DNA of 64,000 nt, taken from assembly GCA_947462335.1 (NCBI GenBank), contig OX381720.1, positions 47,914,981 through 47,978,980 on the forward strand, read 5' to 3'. Both the position numbers and the translations under genes were made by a program. Origin of the DNA: Harmothoe impar. Taxonomy: Eukaryota; Annelida; Polychaeta; Phyllodocida; Polynoidae. The notes beneath the pieces are model-generated. The model did not search any database. It was not told the origin of the DNA and saw nothing but the letters and a program-made list of their open reading frames with translations. Positions 1-10,766 of the stretch are shown here, one piece after another (position 1 is the stretch's first letter; each line of letters begins with the position of its first letter).

Positions 1-72
1 ATATAGGGGGTCGGGCTTGTTGTCTAGTATACGTGGCCATTACTTGAGCTGCTACTGGCGAGAAAAGCACTG

Positions 73-219
73 ATGGGGCTGACACTGTGGGTTTGCATGA
101 TTTGCCTGGAAATAACTGCTGTGTCCATATACTACTTACGCCGAAAGTACGTGCGCCTGCATGACAGGTCAGAAAATAACCGACGGACAAGACAGTATAT
201 GGCGAATCTATTCGAATAA
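73..219 (+). CDS. short ORF with one hydrophobic segment, possible terminal exon
   Basis: I do not recognise this frame. From the ATG at 73 it encodes 48 residues: a hydrophobic stretch (about residues 2-22, GLTLWVCMICLEITAVSIYY) followed by a basic tail rich in Arg, ending at TAA 217-219. The same frame is open back to about position 28, just after a pyrimidine-rich tgttgtctag that looks like a splice acceptor. It could therefore be the last exon of a membrane protein gene starting left of the window, with a short cytoplasmic tail. It could equally be chance. Confidence 0.2.
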   Translation: MGLTLWVCMICLEITAVSIYYLRRKYVRLHDRSENNRRTRQYMANLFE

Positions 220-922
220 TACTTTTGAATTTATAAAGTATTTTCTTCCACAAAGTGAGCTTCTGAAATACAGAACATGTGGATGTATATATTCAAAAGA
301 TGAGGTAAGCATGAACAGATGTTGTTTTCGTGAACCTATATTATGATGTTATCACATTCTCATTTTCAATGTACACATATGAATGTCACATTAATCACTG
401 TCATAATCACTGGGTACTTTACATGCATGCTGATATCAAATATGAAACATTGCTCCCTTTTTATATAATGCTGATGCATCGTTAGGTGTCTACTGCAATG
501 GTTGGTTGGTTGGGTTTTAAACAGTATTTTCAAGGGGAGTGATAGTAATTGAACCGAGGCAACGGTTCTTTTACATCCCAAACTACATGGGCACAGTATA
601 TATGGGATGGGCAGGCTTTTGATATACTATATGTTCAGCAGGGCAGGATATCAACAGGATCATACTACGCATATCTTCCAAGCTACAAAAACGTTATCAA
701 CAAATGTGAATTAACTTAAATTTCATTTTATTTAGATACTGCGCATGAATAGACTGCACGGCCAACCTTATGCCAATGACAGTAACAGTGCACAATAAAA
801 GTTTAGTGATGGCTTAGGCCTACACAAGAGTTAAGATATCAGAAGAATTCTTCCCCCAAGTGTTCCTTCCTTCCGTTTACAGTCCCTTTACTTATAGATA
901 GTTCCAGTCACAATGTTGTAAG

Positions 923-1063
923 ATGAAGGGTAAAGGCCTGGTAGGTGTGGCAACAGTGGTGTTTTGTTGTCTTTCAAGTGGAGCTCACGTCAACAGGCGG
1001 CGGACTATACCGAAGGCAGCGTGGAGGGCGGCAAATGCTGACACGAAAGCCCACTTCCGTTAG
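923..1063 (+). CDS. small ORF with signal-peptide-like start
   Basis: An ATG at 923 opens 46 codons ending at TAG 1061-1063. The first ~20 residues (MKGKGLVGVATVVFCCLSSG) resemble a secretory signal peptide: basic start, hydrophobic core, small residues at the end. They are followed by a basic NRRR stretch that could be a prohormone cleavage site. There is no family match that I recognise and no supporting gene structure. It is recorded only because it is below common ORF size cut-offs. Confidence 0.13.
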   Translation: MKGKGLVGVATVVFCCLSSGAHVNRRRTIPKAAWRAANADTKAHFR

Positions 1064-2049
1064 TCTTTTATATTTTCAGGTGCATTTGGTAAATTGCCTC
1101 GCCTCGCTCTAGGGTGGGAGGATCTCGTTGCTCAGGTAAATAAAGTTTCCAAGTTTCTTGAGTTTAGTTTAATAGCGATAAAAGTGTACGGAGTGGTTTG
1201 ATTTTTGGTTTCTGCATTTTCTTTTGTACACTATTTATATGTAGATGGGAAGTTGCTTCTGCGCAACATGAAAGACATGTGCTTACGTGTGAGGGAGATT
1301 ATAGAGAGACAAGCAGAGGCAGAGAAAGACACAGAACCAGAAAGACAGATAGCCACACATAGAGACAGATATAGGGTTTTGTTTAAAGATATATAGTATT
1401 GCACCTCACACAGTCCAGACAACTCTACTATACTGTTTGCACATGTTCTTCCATTACCTGTTTTTATATTAGTTTAGTTTACATAGCTGATTGCAGGGAT
1501 TCCCTGATTTTATAGCACATTGGAGTGTGATATATGCTGTCAGTTCTAATACATGTACGTATATACCCAGTCTGGCTGAAATGTACACACATTTGGTCTT
1601 AAATTGGCCCTGTCATTGAACCCATGGTATGAGGGGATTGAACAGGCCATTAAGGGTAGTTTGCACCCCCAATATAGTTTTCTTCGAATTGTTTTATTGC
1701 AACCATCGACTAGCGAACTTCGGATTACAATACAAATAAGGTAGAAAGATACATGTTGATATTTTCCATGTAAACCATGGTACAGAAATGAATGTATGAA
1801 TACATGATCTTTTTACCGTGTATATCACAGGTATAAATAATGGTGTGAGGTATGAGAAGTATGTACACTAAAGGCACAGCTGTCAATATGACCACAAACA
1901 AGTCTTTATATGATACATGAGTTCACATTAGGCAACAATATACAGAGCAAAGAGTCATAAGGGAGTCTGATGATACAAAGGGGAGAGGAGGACTACTCTT
2001 CCCATGATTCAGCATTTCTCAATAAAGATAACTAATACAAGCTATCGTA

Positions 2050-2134
2050 GTGGCTTGAATAAGCGCATCTGCGCTTATCAATTTCGATGGTACCATTTAC
2101 CCTGCGCTTATACAAGACCTGCGCTTATTCAAAG
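2050..2134. repeat. short inverted-repeat element (gtggcttgaataagcgc family)
   Basis: The left end reads GTGGCTTGAATAAGCGC and the right end GCGCTTATTCAAAG, which are inverted copies. A longer diverged copy with the same ends lies at about 54,297-54,553 inside a CLTC intron, and a fragment lies near 47,188-47,228. It is probably a MITE-like non-autonomous element. Confidence 0.5.
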
Positions 2135-3187
2135 TAAGAAATGGCCTTGATTTTCATACCCTTGGGAATATGCACAACAAAGAGAAATTAGATTGATTCC
2201 AGGTGAGATAATATCTTTAATTCATCATAACAGAATGTATACAGGTACAGTGTATTCGGTGTGATAGGGCATGGCTGCAACAGGGCCATGTAAGTAATAT
2301 ACCTTTGTGGTATAACATTGCAGTTTAGGCGACAATACCCTAAATTATTACAGTCCACCGGGCCTACTTGTAAATTAGAATAGTGCAGTGGTGTAAGGTT
2401 TGGGAGAGGATGCACATCTGTATAGGGAGTGCACTTAGATCACATGTAGGTATATGGTGAGACATTCCACGTGACAAGGGTGGAAGCCGAATACTTGATT
2501 AGATAACGATGGAGATATCATCACGTCTCCATGTATGATTCACACCCACCCGCACTGTAAAAGGAATATATAATGTTTAGAAATGTTTTGCTTAACACAT
2601 TTTTCTTGTGTTCAGATCTAAAGGAAAATGGTGGTTTTTGAGCTATATGTATTTAAACAGTTTTTTGTTTGTTTTGGCTTTATACTTGTAGGTTGGTTAT
2701 AAGCTACACTAATATGTCTGTCGTAAACATGTGTTTTTAAATCTATCATAAGAACAAGTTTTAACCTAGATTTAAATAATTGTGGTGATATATATCGACT
2801 TGTGTGGGCTACATGGATTCATTCAATCGTGCCACTATTAAATGTTCGGCCAAAGATTAATACTGATCGATCCGGTCAAGTATAGGCTACAATGATTTCA
2901 TCTCACTCAGTCAGAATAATTCAGGCAAGTCATTGTAGTCTCGTCGTTCCCAAATGTGTTTGGCATTGAGAAGAGCACTGTGTTATTTATACACTATAGC
3001 CTATAACTGATGTACATGCTTGTCCAGGCCCACGGTCATGTATGGGAAACCTGTGTGGTAGGCACTAACCCGTTTAACCCCCACCCACCCTATATGAAAC
3101 CAAGAGTACAGGTCCTCATTCCCCTCCGACTATAGATGGAGGGGCAGTAAGTTGTGGGCATTAATTTTAAAGGTCACATTGTGTTTT

Positions 3188-3440
3188 AATGGGTTATCTG
3201 AAACCCTTTATTGGCATTGTGTATATAACTGCAGCCCAGGCGAGTCTAGAAACTCGTCAGCACTGCATTCATGCATCATGCTGACCCTTCCGAGGTGCAG
3301 CAACCCCATAGGGTCGGAATGATACATTAGCAGCACTGGCGGCTTATACTTACCAGTGCTGTGTTTATGCATCATGAGGTCATAATACAAAGTGCATTAA
3401 AGATATGTCCTTTCCTCCACTCTGGCCTTAACGGGTTAAT
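3188..3440. repeat. copy of the dispersed 'gcatcatg' repeat family
   Basis: The stretch contains the recurring motifs CACTGCATTCATGCATCATG and a gggtcgg block, and ends near gggttaa. The same motifs recur at least ten times in the window (for example 17,171-17,329, 54,909-55,058 and 63,133-63,357). This marks an abundant non-autonomous family with TTAACCCTTAA-GGCCGCAT-type ends. Confidence 0.5.
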
Positions 3441-4450
3441 CATATTCATTGATAGATTAGTTTGGTTGGATAAACATTCATTGGCATCGATGTGGTACTA
3501 AAGTAATAAAGTAGTTGTTTTTTCTGACAATCCATTCAGGGAACATCACGCAATGATTCTCCGGAACCAATGTGTGAAAAGACCTATAACCTACATACAT
3601 CGTGTAGGCCTACGCCATATGGCATGTTATGTTGAACTATGATTATATTACGTTAAATTGTTTCTGCGTTTTATGAACATTTAACAGTTTCAAACGGAGT
3701 TGATGTCAAAAGTGGCTATACGTAATGGTCTGGCCTGCTGTTGTGAGCCTGCATGGGGCCTAGATGTTGTCAAAATTAATGCCAGAGCCCTGGCAGACAA
3801 AAAGTCGGAAATCTTACGATTTTGGTCAATTTGCAGAGGAAACTAAGATAATCTAATACAGAAATCCCAGTGAAAAAAGTAGGAATTCATACAAAAGTAG
3901 GAACAGTGGTATCTCTGTACCAGGGGTAATGCAAACATATAACTGTATGCGACACTAGGGTGTACAAATCTTATAAACATACGAAACACAGCTCGCGGCT
4001 GGTTCCCAAATCCTTCCGATCAATTATCTATTACCTAATCTGTGATGTATCATGGATTATCCAAATATCCTGATTAAAGACCACTTTAATACCATTCTAT
4101 CGAGAAACACGCTTCACGGATATTTGCACGTGCATTTATATCCACCAAGAAAAGAACTGATCAAGTTTACATAACAAATGAAAAGGCTTCCGGTGCCATG
4201 TGCTATAAAAAAATATTTATAAGGGACATTAAGCATTGCTTCCAATGTCCGATCCATCAGCAACATCCCTACAAAAGTACGAATCCCATTCCCCATCGGT
4301 GATGAATGGTAAACCTATAATCAGCAGTTTTTCTCGGTGTTTTTTTTTCTTTTTTACCTGTAGCCCCATTACTATTTTGTGCCCACATGTTGCAATTTGT
4401 TAACTATTTATTTATTGACGGCAGGCACTTGCTCATTTCCTATTATGATG

Positions 4451-4924
4451 CACTGTAAAAAAAAAAGTGTTTAGATCCTAAACACTTAGGCCCCTATCAT
4501 GTCCGTCATTCTAAACACTTCTATAGTTAGGTATATATACAAGTGTTTAGGTAAAATGTGTTTAAAATCTAAACACCTAAACACTTATTGAAAGTGTTTA
4601 GCTAATATGTGTTTAAAATCTTAACACTTTTGAATAAGTGTTTAGAATCTAAACACTTATCTAAACACTTTTGTTCTAAACACTTTTAATCTAAACACTT
4701 TTGTTCTAAACACTTTTAATCTAAACACTTATGCAGTGTTTACGTAAGAAGTCTTTAAATGCTAAATACTTTTCGAAAAAGTGTTTAGAGCCTAAACACA
4801 TTGCAATTAAGTGTTTAAATCCTAAGCACCTATTGAAGTGTTTAGTTGAAAAGTGTTTAGAATATAAACACTTTTGACAATGGACACAATAAGAGTTTAA
4901 ATTCTAAACACTTTTTTAACAGTG
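4451..4924. repeat. inverted-repeat element of aagtgtttag/ctaaacactt units
   Basis: The element starts CACTGTAAAAAAAAAAGTG and ends in the inverted form ACACTTTTTTAACAGTG. The interior is almost entirely alternating copies of AAGTGTTTAG and its complement CTAAACACTT, giving many overlapping potential hairpins. I could not find a clear target duplication. The start CACTGTAAAAAAAA recurs at 15,323 in MMAB. Confidence 0.6.
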
Positions 4925-5057
4925 TGGGTGTACCGGGGGCGGGCATGATGCACCAAGGGACACCAACGAGTAACTCTGCAGCAGTGCATCATGCCGACCC
5001 ATCGGATAATGTATCAACCCTGTAGTTGTATTCCGAGTTGTATAGTCGGCATGATGA

Positions 5058-5312
5058 ATCGATGTGCCTCTACATGGATACCCAATATTTTGACCATGTC
5101 GCCGTGTCGATTTTTAGCAAAAGGAGCGTGTCGCCATGTCGATTTTTAGCTACATAAGAACTTAGAGAAAAAACCCTGGGGGTCGATTTTTATCCCCTTT
5201 TTCCCTGTGTCCGTCGATTTTTAAAAGGGCCGTGTCGCACGTGTCGATTTTTAAAGGGGCCGTGTCGCCGTGTCGCACGTGTCGATTTTTACCCATGTAG
5301 AGGCACATCGAT
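5058..5312. mobile_element. inverted-repeat element with tgtcgattttta internal repeats
   Basis: A perfect 20-bp terminal inverted repeat is visible: ATCGATGTGCCTCTACATGG at 5058-5077 and its complement at 5293-5312. The interior consists of irregular copies of GTGTCGCCATGTCGATTTTTA. It is nested in a gcatcatg-family repeat, whose halves are seen on both sides. No coding potential is seen, so it is a non-autonomous element. Confidence 0.65.
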
Positions 5313-5549
5313 GCACGAATAGTGCATCATGACGACAAAGGGATAGGGTGCATGAAAGCATTACTCTGCCTTGAAAGGGTAAAGCGGAAACAGGACCCAT
5401 GTAGGGACACGTAGGCTATGAAAAATGTTGCAGTGTGTGGTGTAAGCATATTATCCTTTGTATCATGTATATCCCAGAACTAGGGCCCGTGGTGAGGGGG
5501 TTGTACCAGTGCAACACGTGTGCGTGACATGGTCGGTATGGGTCGGTAT

Positions 5550-5788
5550 AGGGCCCCAGACAGGGGGTTGCTGTATCACTTGTCAATTTTAAGAAATGCC
5601 AATGTCCCTTGTCGATTTTAAGAAAAGGGTCTTGTCACTTGTCACTGACACTGTAAAAATGTCACCAGGTCTCATGTCACTTGTCCATTTTAAGGAATAC
5701 CCATGTCATTTGTCGATTCTAAGAAATAGGTCTTGTCCCTTGTCACTAGGCTCATGTCGATTTGTCGATTTTACCCGTCTGGGGCCCT
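5550..5788. mobile_element. MITE-like element with 12-bp TIR and 6-bp direct flanks
   Basis: The terminal repeats AGGGCCCCAGAC (5550-5561) and GTCTGGGGCCCT (5777-5788) are perfect inverted copies. They are flanked by CGGTAT on both sides (5544-5549 and 5789-5794), a likely target duplication. The interior contains repeats of the type TTGTCGATTTTAAGAAA, related to the TGTCGATTTTTA repeats of the element at 5058-5312. Confidence 0.65.
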
Positions 5789-5927
5789 CGGTATGGTATA
5801 GGGTGGGGGCATACTAGGTAATTGGTGGTGGCTCCAAGGTCATTGCACCTGCTTCCGGGTTCCCTGTTCCTTTAGAAAATACAATAGATGCATTGAAAGC
5901 ATATAGATATAAGATCATGTAGACACT

Positions 5928-6887
5928 ATGCTAGCCGAAGCAGTTGAGGATGACTTCTGGGGAACTGGTTATAATGAGGAGGACACCCTACGCATTCATT
6001 ACAAAGACTGGCAAGGTGAAAACAAGATGGGAGAGATATGGATGACGATACAGAAGACAGAGGTGAAACGCAAGGAAGCAACTGCTCGGGCCATGGCTGC
6101 TGCTGCTGCGGCGGCCCCACCCCTGGCGCTCCCTGCTGTGGTGCCCCCTACTGCAGCTCCGCCCATAGCGCCCCCTGCTGTTCCGCCCGTGGCGCCCCCT
6201 GCTGCGGCGCCCTCTGCTGCGGCTCCGCCCATGGCGCCCCCTGCTGTGGCGCCCCCAGCTGCGGCTCTGCCCATGGCGCCCCCTGCTGCGGCTCCGCCCA
6301 TGGCGCCCCCTGCTGCGGCTCCGCCCATGGCGCCCCCTGCTGCGGCCCTGCCTGCGGCGCCAACTACTGGCCCCAAGGCCAACACGACAGCAACGTCCCG
6401 CCCATCCTACCTGATCATTGGGAACAGTAACTCACGAGATATGGCCCGCATTCTGCGTTGGAAAAATATTAATGCCACTAGCATTGTGATGCCAGGGGCA
6501 TCCATGGGTGTAATTGCCGAGGCTGCCACCAAAATGAAATTTAAACCTGACTACATAGTGGTGCAAGCTATGGATATTGATGTTCACATAAACACCCCCA
6601 TCTCGAAGCTATACCTAAGCGCCGACAATCTGGTACAGTGCCTGGAGAAAGCATTTCCAAATTCTCACATAATACTCTCCGGCCTACCAACATATAGCAA
6701 CAACGGCAAGAATACCTTAAAGCAAAACCTTGAAGCCTATCTAAAACACAAACTGGCCAACAACTTCAAGATGTGCCTCATGGACAACAGCGGGTTCAAC
6801 TTAAGGGACCCACTTCACCTTAGTTTGCGCATAAAAGAAGGTATTTGCACCAGGCTGGCTAAGCTGGCTTACCCTAATCATCCATAG
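5928..6887 (+). CDS. retrotransposon ORF1 protein with SGNH-esterase-like domain
   Basis: This frame encodes 319 residues. Residues about 50-148 are a Pro/Ala-rich low-complexity region (repeated APPMAPPAAA) encoded by a GC-rich ~27-nt repeat. From residue ~160 a compact domain begins: YLIIGNSNSRDM around residue 165, in the position of the GDS block of SGNH hydrolases, and DPLHL at 294-298 with Asp294 and His297 in the position of the catalytic DxxH block. CR1-type ORF1 proteins are known to carry such esterase domains. The role is presumably binding of the element RNA or of membranes during retrotransposition; that is inference. The frame ends in TAG at 6885-6887, directly in frame with ORF2. 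Confidence 0.75.
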   Translation: MLAEAVEDDFWGTGYNEEDTLRIHYKDWQGENKMGEIWMTIQKTEVKRKEATARAMAAAAAAAPPLALPAVVPPTAAPPIAPPAVPPVAPPAAAPSAAAPPMAPPAVAPPAAALPMAPPAAAPPMAPPAAAPPMAPPAAALPAAPTTGPKANTTATSRPSYLIIGNSNSRDMARILRWKNINATSIVMPGASMGVIAEAATKMKFKPDYIVVQAMDIDVHINTPISKLYLSADNLVQCLEKAFPNSHIILSGLPTYSNNGKNTLKQNLEAYLKHKLANNFKMCLMDNSGFNLRDPLHLSLRIKEGICTRLAKLAYPNHP

Positions 6888-9800
6888 GGGGAGGGGCATA
6901 CATACTCCGTTGAACAACAAATCAACAGGAAAACAATAAAAACTATAAAATTCTGTTATTGGAATATTCATGGACTCGGTGACAAGCTATCACTACCGCA
7001 CATACAAAAACTGATCTCTAGTCAGGATATAGTAATTCTTAGTGAGATCTGGAAGAGTCCTGACTATAACCCAAATACCTCGAATTATAAATACACTCAG
7101 GTTACACGCTCACAGAAACACCCAAATGCTAAAAGGCACTCTGGAGGTATTGGAATTCTTATATCAAAATACATAGAAAAGGGTGTTAAGATTGATAATA
7201 AATGTGATTTCCTTGTTTGGATCCGACTGGACTCTAAATTTTTTGGACTAGAGAGGGACGTGGTGGTAGGTGCTATCTATATCCCACCGGAAGGTTCGTC
7301 CTACCTAGCTGAAAATGACAATTATTTTGATATTATATCAGAACAACTTGGTGCTCCTGAACTGCAAAATGTTGATCTAGTCTTATGTGGTGATTTCAAT
7401 GCCAGAACTGCGTCCATTCATGAACTAAGTGATGAAACATATGACTCATGTAATAATGTATTACCTGAGCATAGAATATCAAATGACTGTGTCCTTAATA
7501 ATAATGGAAAAGAACTGATTCAGTTATGTAAAGATACAGAAATGTTAATACTAAATGGTAGGTTTGGTGATACTACAAATACTAGTGCCTTTACATGTCA
7601 TACCGCAAATGGTCATAGTGTAGTGGATTATATTTTATGTAAGGTTAACTCTGTTATGATTATGGAAAGGATGGAAATTCTTAACCTTCTCCCAGATTCA
7701 GATCATTCTCCTGTGACATTCTGTGTAAAAGGAGTTGCTCAAAGAATTGGTGCTAATAGAACTAAAGATGATAAACATATGACTTATAAGTGGGACTCAA
7801 CAAAGAAAGAAATATATAGAGATGGTATAAGTAGTAATGAATGCATAAATCTAAAGAATTCTATTGTCGAACTTGCGGCAAATGACAATGTTGATATAGA
7901 AAAAATAGCCATGGTATATTATAAGTTGCTTGATGTTGCTATTCCTGTTGAAAAACGCTCACCCAGAAAAGCCACATCTGAATTCCCATGTAATAACTGG
8001 TATAATGATGAATGCCGCACAGCAAAGAAAATTGCAATCGAGTTCAGTAAGTCAAATGAATTACATTCTGAAGAAAATAAGGTAAGGTATAGGATACTTA
8101 AAAGCAACTACAAGAGAGTAATACAAAGGGTTAAGAGAAACGCAAAACAAAAAGACGGTCAAGAATTAGATAAAATGCTAGAAACCAATAACCATGCCAA
8201 GTTCTGGAAAACATGGGGAAAATATAAAAGGAAATCTAGCTCTAATGACATTCCCCTTGCTGTATTTGTCAATTGTTTCCAGAAACAGCAAACTCCTCCA
8301 CATATTGACTACTTCGATTATGAAAGCATGGCACAGTTGGAGCAAACAGTACAACAATTCAGTTTTGGTTACAATTCTGACATGATTGAAAATACTGTGC
8401 AATCTCTCTTAGACTCTCCCTTTACACAGGATGAGATTCAATATGCTCTTAAGTTAATGAAAACAAACAAGGCAACGGGAACGGATGGAGTTCCCTCTGA
8501 ATTCCTGAAATATGGTGGGGAAGACCTGGTGGATGTTCTTCATGTGGTTTTTAATTGTATACTTATGTCTGGTAACTTTCCTGAACGTTGGGCTGAGGGT
8601 ATAATAAGCCCATTACACAAAAAAGGTGATCGAGATAACCCTGAAAACTACAGAAAGATAACAATAATGAACAGCACTTGTAAACTTTTTGAAATTGTTC
8701 TAAACAACAGGCTTAAATTTAGTAATGAGATGCTAGACATGAATGATCCACTCCAAAATGGGTTTATAGAGAATGGAAGGACCTCAGACAACCTGTTTAT
8801 TCTATACTCTGCTATAAAGATAGCGCAAGCAAATCATAAGTCACTTTACTGTTGTTTTATTGACTTTACAAAGGCCTTTGACTTTATCAACAGGAAGGCA
8901 CTATTTTACAAGCTGATATGTAGTAAGGTAAAGGGGAAATCTCTCAAGGTTCTAATGGATTTGTTTGAAAAATCACAATCTCGAGTACGTGTAAATTCAA
9001 TCTTAAGTGATGGTATTGACAGTTTATATGGTGTCTTACAAGGTGGAGTTCTTAGTCCTAAACTGTTTAATAGCTATCTGTCTGACATTAGTGAATACCT
9101 GGTCCCTGAGCTAGGGATTGATATAAATGGTACAAAGGTTGCATATCTGTTATATGCTGATGACCTTGTTTTATTCTCTACCACTCCTGAGGGACTACAA
9201 ACCCAAATCAATAATTTATTTCAATACTGTAGAAAGTGGCATTTAATTGTAAATTTGTCTAAATCAAATATTATGGTGTTTCACGAAAAGAAAAATTCAA
9301 AGTCTTGCCTATTTAAGTATGGCAAGGAGCCCTTGGCTAAGGTCACAACATACAAGTATCTAGGCTTCACATTACAATCTGACCATAAAGATATTTTTCA
9401 TAAGGTCTATCAAGAACTTGCCGATAAGGGGAGGAAAGCTGTACATGAAGTATATTCCAACTGTTCTGAGCACATTGGTCGACCGAAGCCCCGAACTGCT
9501 CTAAAGCTATTTGATAGTCAAGTGAGGCCATGCATCGATCATGGTTGTGAAATTTGGGGTCTAAACAGAGGGAGAGAAGTTGATAAACTTGAAATAAGAC
9601 AGCTGAGATATTTAAAATCTATGCTTGGGGTACGAAAACAAACAACCTCTGCAGCAGTTTATGCAGATACAGGTAGAGTTCCCCTAAGGGCCTTCTGGGA
9701 AGTACAAACTATAAAATACTGGAAAAGAATCTCAAATCTCCCAATCTCCAATGTTCTCAAGAAATGCTACTTAAGCTTGCACAAGTTAGATGAAGAGGAC

Positions 9801-10394
9801 CAGATTAACTGGTGCAGTAACGTTAGACACCTTCTTGACAGGCTGGGCGATACATACAATAATCTATGGGATACTCAAAGAACTGGTGCTAGCCCAATTC
9901 CAATTGGGGCTCTGACTGAAGCTATCTATGGGAAATACAGGACTAGTATTATGGGTGAAATTAATGAAGCAGGTGAGGGTAAGAAACTCAGAACATATCG
10001 GACATTTAAAACAGAATTCAGATTAGAACACTATCTCTTTAATTTAAATAACTGTAAATACAGGTATGCCCTAGCACAATTTAGGTTAAGTTCGCACAAT
10101 CTGGGAATAGAGACTGGTCGGCATTGCAGGCCACCTAAACCTGCTGGTGAGAGGATTTGTCTCTACTGCAAGAGTGGAGCTGTGGATGATGAAGTACATT
10201 TTCTGGCAAAGTGTACATTTCATAATGAATACAGAGAGGTATTCGAGAATGTTGTCAAAAGTATTATACCGAACTACGCTAACACATCTGACACTGATAA
10301 ATTTGAAAAGGTTATGAAAACACCAGAGCATATTGTTATTAATGCACTGGGAAAATATGTATATATGGCCTTCAAACAACGACAAAAAGTTTGA
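6888..10394 (+). CDS. retrotransposon ORF2: endonuclease and reverse transcriptase
   Basis: This open frame has 1168 codons, starts directly after the ORF1 UAG and is in the same frame. The APE-like endonuclease comes first: FCYWNIHGL (~6951), SEIW, CGDFNAR and LLPDSDHSPV (~7690). The reverse transcriptase follows: LHKKGDRDNPENYRKI, FIDFTKAFD (motif A), GVLQGGVLSP (motif B) and YADD at 9153-9164 (motif C). A C-terminal C-x2-C-x8-H-x4-C zinc knuckle (CLYCKSGAVDDEVHFLAKC) ends the protein. The enzyme nicks target DNA and primes reverse transcription there. No in-frame ATG occurs before 7542, which is already inside the endonuclease, so translation probably depends on readthrough of UAG or another recoding event, unless the stop is a mutation. 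Confidence 0.88.
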   Translation, partial: GEGHTYSVEQQINRKTIKTIKFCYWNIHGLGDKLSLPHIQKLISSQDIVILSEIWKSPDYNPNTSNYKYTQVTRSQKHPNAKRHSGGIGILISKYIEKGVKIDNKCDFLVWIRLDSKFFGLERDVVVGAIYIPPEGSSYLAENDNYFDIISEQLGAPELQNVDLVLCGDFNARTASIHELSDETYDSCNNVLPEHRISNDCVLNNNGKELIQLCKDTEMLILNGRFGDTTNTSAFTCHTANGHSVVDYILCKVNSVMIMERMEILNLLPDSDHSPVTFCVKGVAQRIGANRTKDDKHMTYKWDSTKKEIYRDGISSNECINLKNSIVELAANDNVDIEKIAMVYYKLLDVAIPVEKRSPRKATSEFPCNNWYNDECRTAKKIAIEFSKSNELHSEENKVRYRILKSNYKRVIQRVKRNAKQKDGQELDKMLETNNHAKFWKTWGKYKRKSSSNDIPLAVFVNCFQKQQTPPHIDYFDYESMAQLEQTVQQFSFGYNSDMIENTVQSLLDSPFTQDEIQYALKLMKTNKATGTDGVPSEFLKYGGEDLVDVLHVVFNCILMSGNFPERWAEGIISPLHKKGDRDNPENYRKITIMNSTCKLFEIVLNNRLKFSNEMLDMNDPLQNGFIENGRTSDNLFILYSAIKIAQANHKSLYCCFIDFTKAFDFINRKALFYKLICSKVKGKSLKVLMDLFEKSQSRVRVNSILSDGIDSLYGVLQGGVLSPKLFNSYLSDISEYLVPELGIDINGTKVAYLLYADDLVLFSTTPEGLQTQINNLFQYCRKWHLIVNLSKSNIMVFHEKKNSKSCLFKYGKEPLAKVTTYKYLGFTLQSDHKDIFHKVYQELADKGRKAVHEVYSNCSEHIGRPKPRTALKLFDSQVRPCIDHGCEIWGLNRGREVDKLEIRQLRYLKSMLGVRKQTTSAAVYADTGRVPLRAFWEVQTIKYWKRISNLPISNVLKKCYLSLHKLDEEDQINWCSNVRHLLDRLGDTYNNLWDTQRTGASPIPIGALTEAIYGKYRTSIMGEINEAGEGKKLRTYRTFKTEFRLEHYLFNLNNCKYRYALAQFRLSSHNLGIETGRHCRPPKPAGERICLYCKSGAVDDEVHFLAKCTFHNEYREVFENVVKSIIPNYANTSDTDKFEKVMKTPEHIVINALGKYVYMAFKQRQKV

Positions 10395-10766
10395 GTTTGG
10401 GGTTAATGTGTTTGTAGGTCAATAATGTTTGAAAGTTTAACCTGTAATGCAAAACTGTGACCCAACTGGGTATGTATGCCATGTATCCATGTCTCTGTAC
10501 GTCTGTACATATGTGTTTTCTAGTCGATTACATTTGTGTAGTATTGTGTAGAAGCCTTAGTGTATTTCCATTTTGTCTTGTATTGTAGCATAGTTTGTAG
10601 ATTTAGTTTATATAACCTTTATGTATGACACATAAGTCAGAAATGACTTCCATTTCAGTTGTCAATAAAAGATATTATTATTATAAGCACGCATAGGGTC
10701 CCTGTCCCAATAACAGACGACTATGCAGGGTGTGGTGAATACATTTGTACGGTATAGGTACCACCT

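Larger units (their letters stand above)
1..4450. other. intergenic stretch, no convincing gene
   Basis: I see no exon of a recognisable family here. The region is AT-rich with short ORFs only. It contains two short reading frames described separately (73-219 and 923-1063), a small inverted-repeat element at 2050-2134 and a dispersed repeat at about 3188-3440. Exons of a gene mostly outside the window could be hidden here, since single short exons cannot be recognised without homology. Confidence 0.5.
5928..10680 (+). mobile_element. CR1/L2-like non-LTR retrotransposon, nearly intact
   Basis: The element has an SGNH-like ORF1, an APE-type endonuclease plus reverse transcriptase ORF2, a short 3' UTR (10,395-10,680) with AATAAA at 10,664-10,669, and a terminal ATT microsatellite. 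Long uninterrupted reading frames suggest a recent insertion. The true 5' end is upstream of 5928 and I could not fix it, nor could I find a target duplication. The clade call (CR1/L2) rests on the esterase-like ORF1, the RT motifs and the simple-repeat tail. Confidence 0.85.

Noticed and set aside
5999..6430. Gly/Ala-, Cys- and Gln/Pro-rich ORFs overlapping ORF1
   Set aside because: These are shadows of the GC-rich repeat encoding the Pro/Ala region of ORF1.
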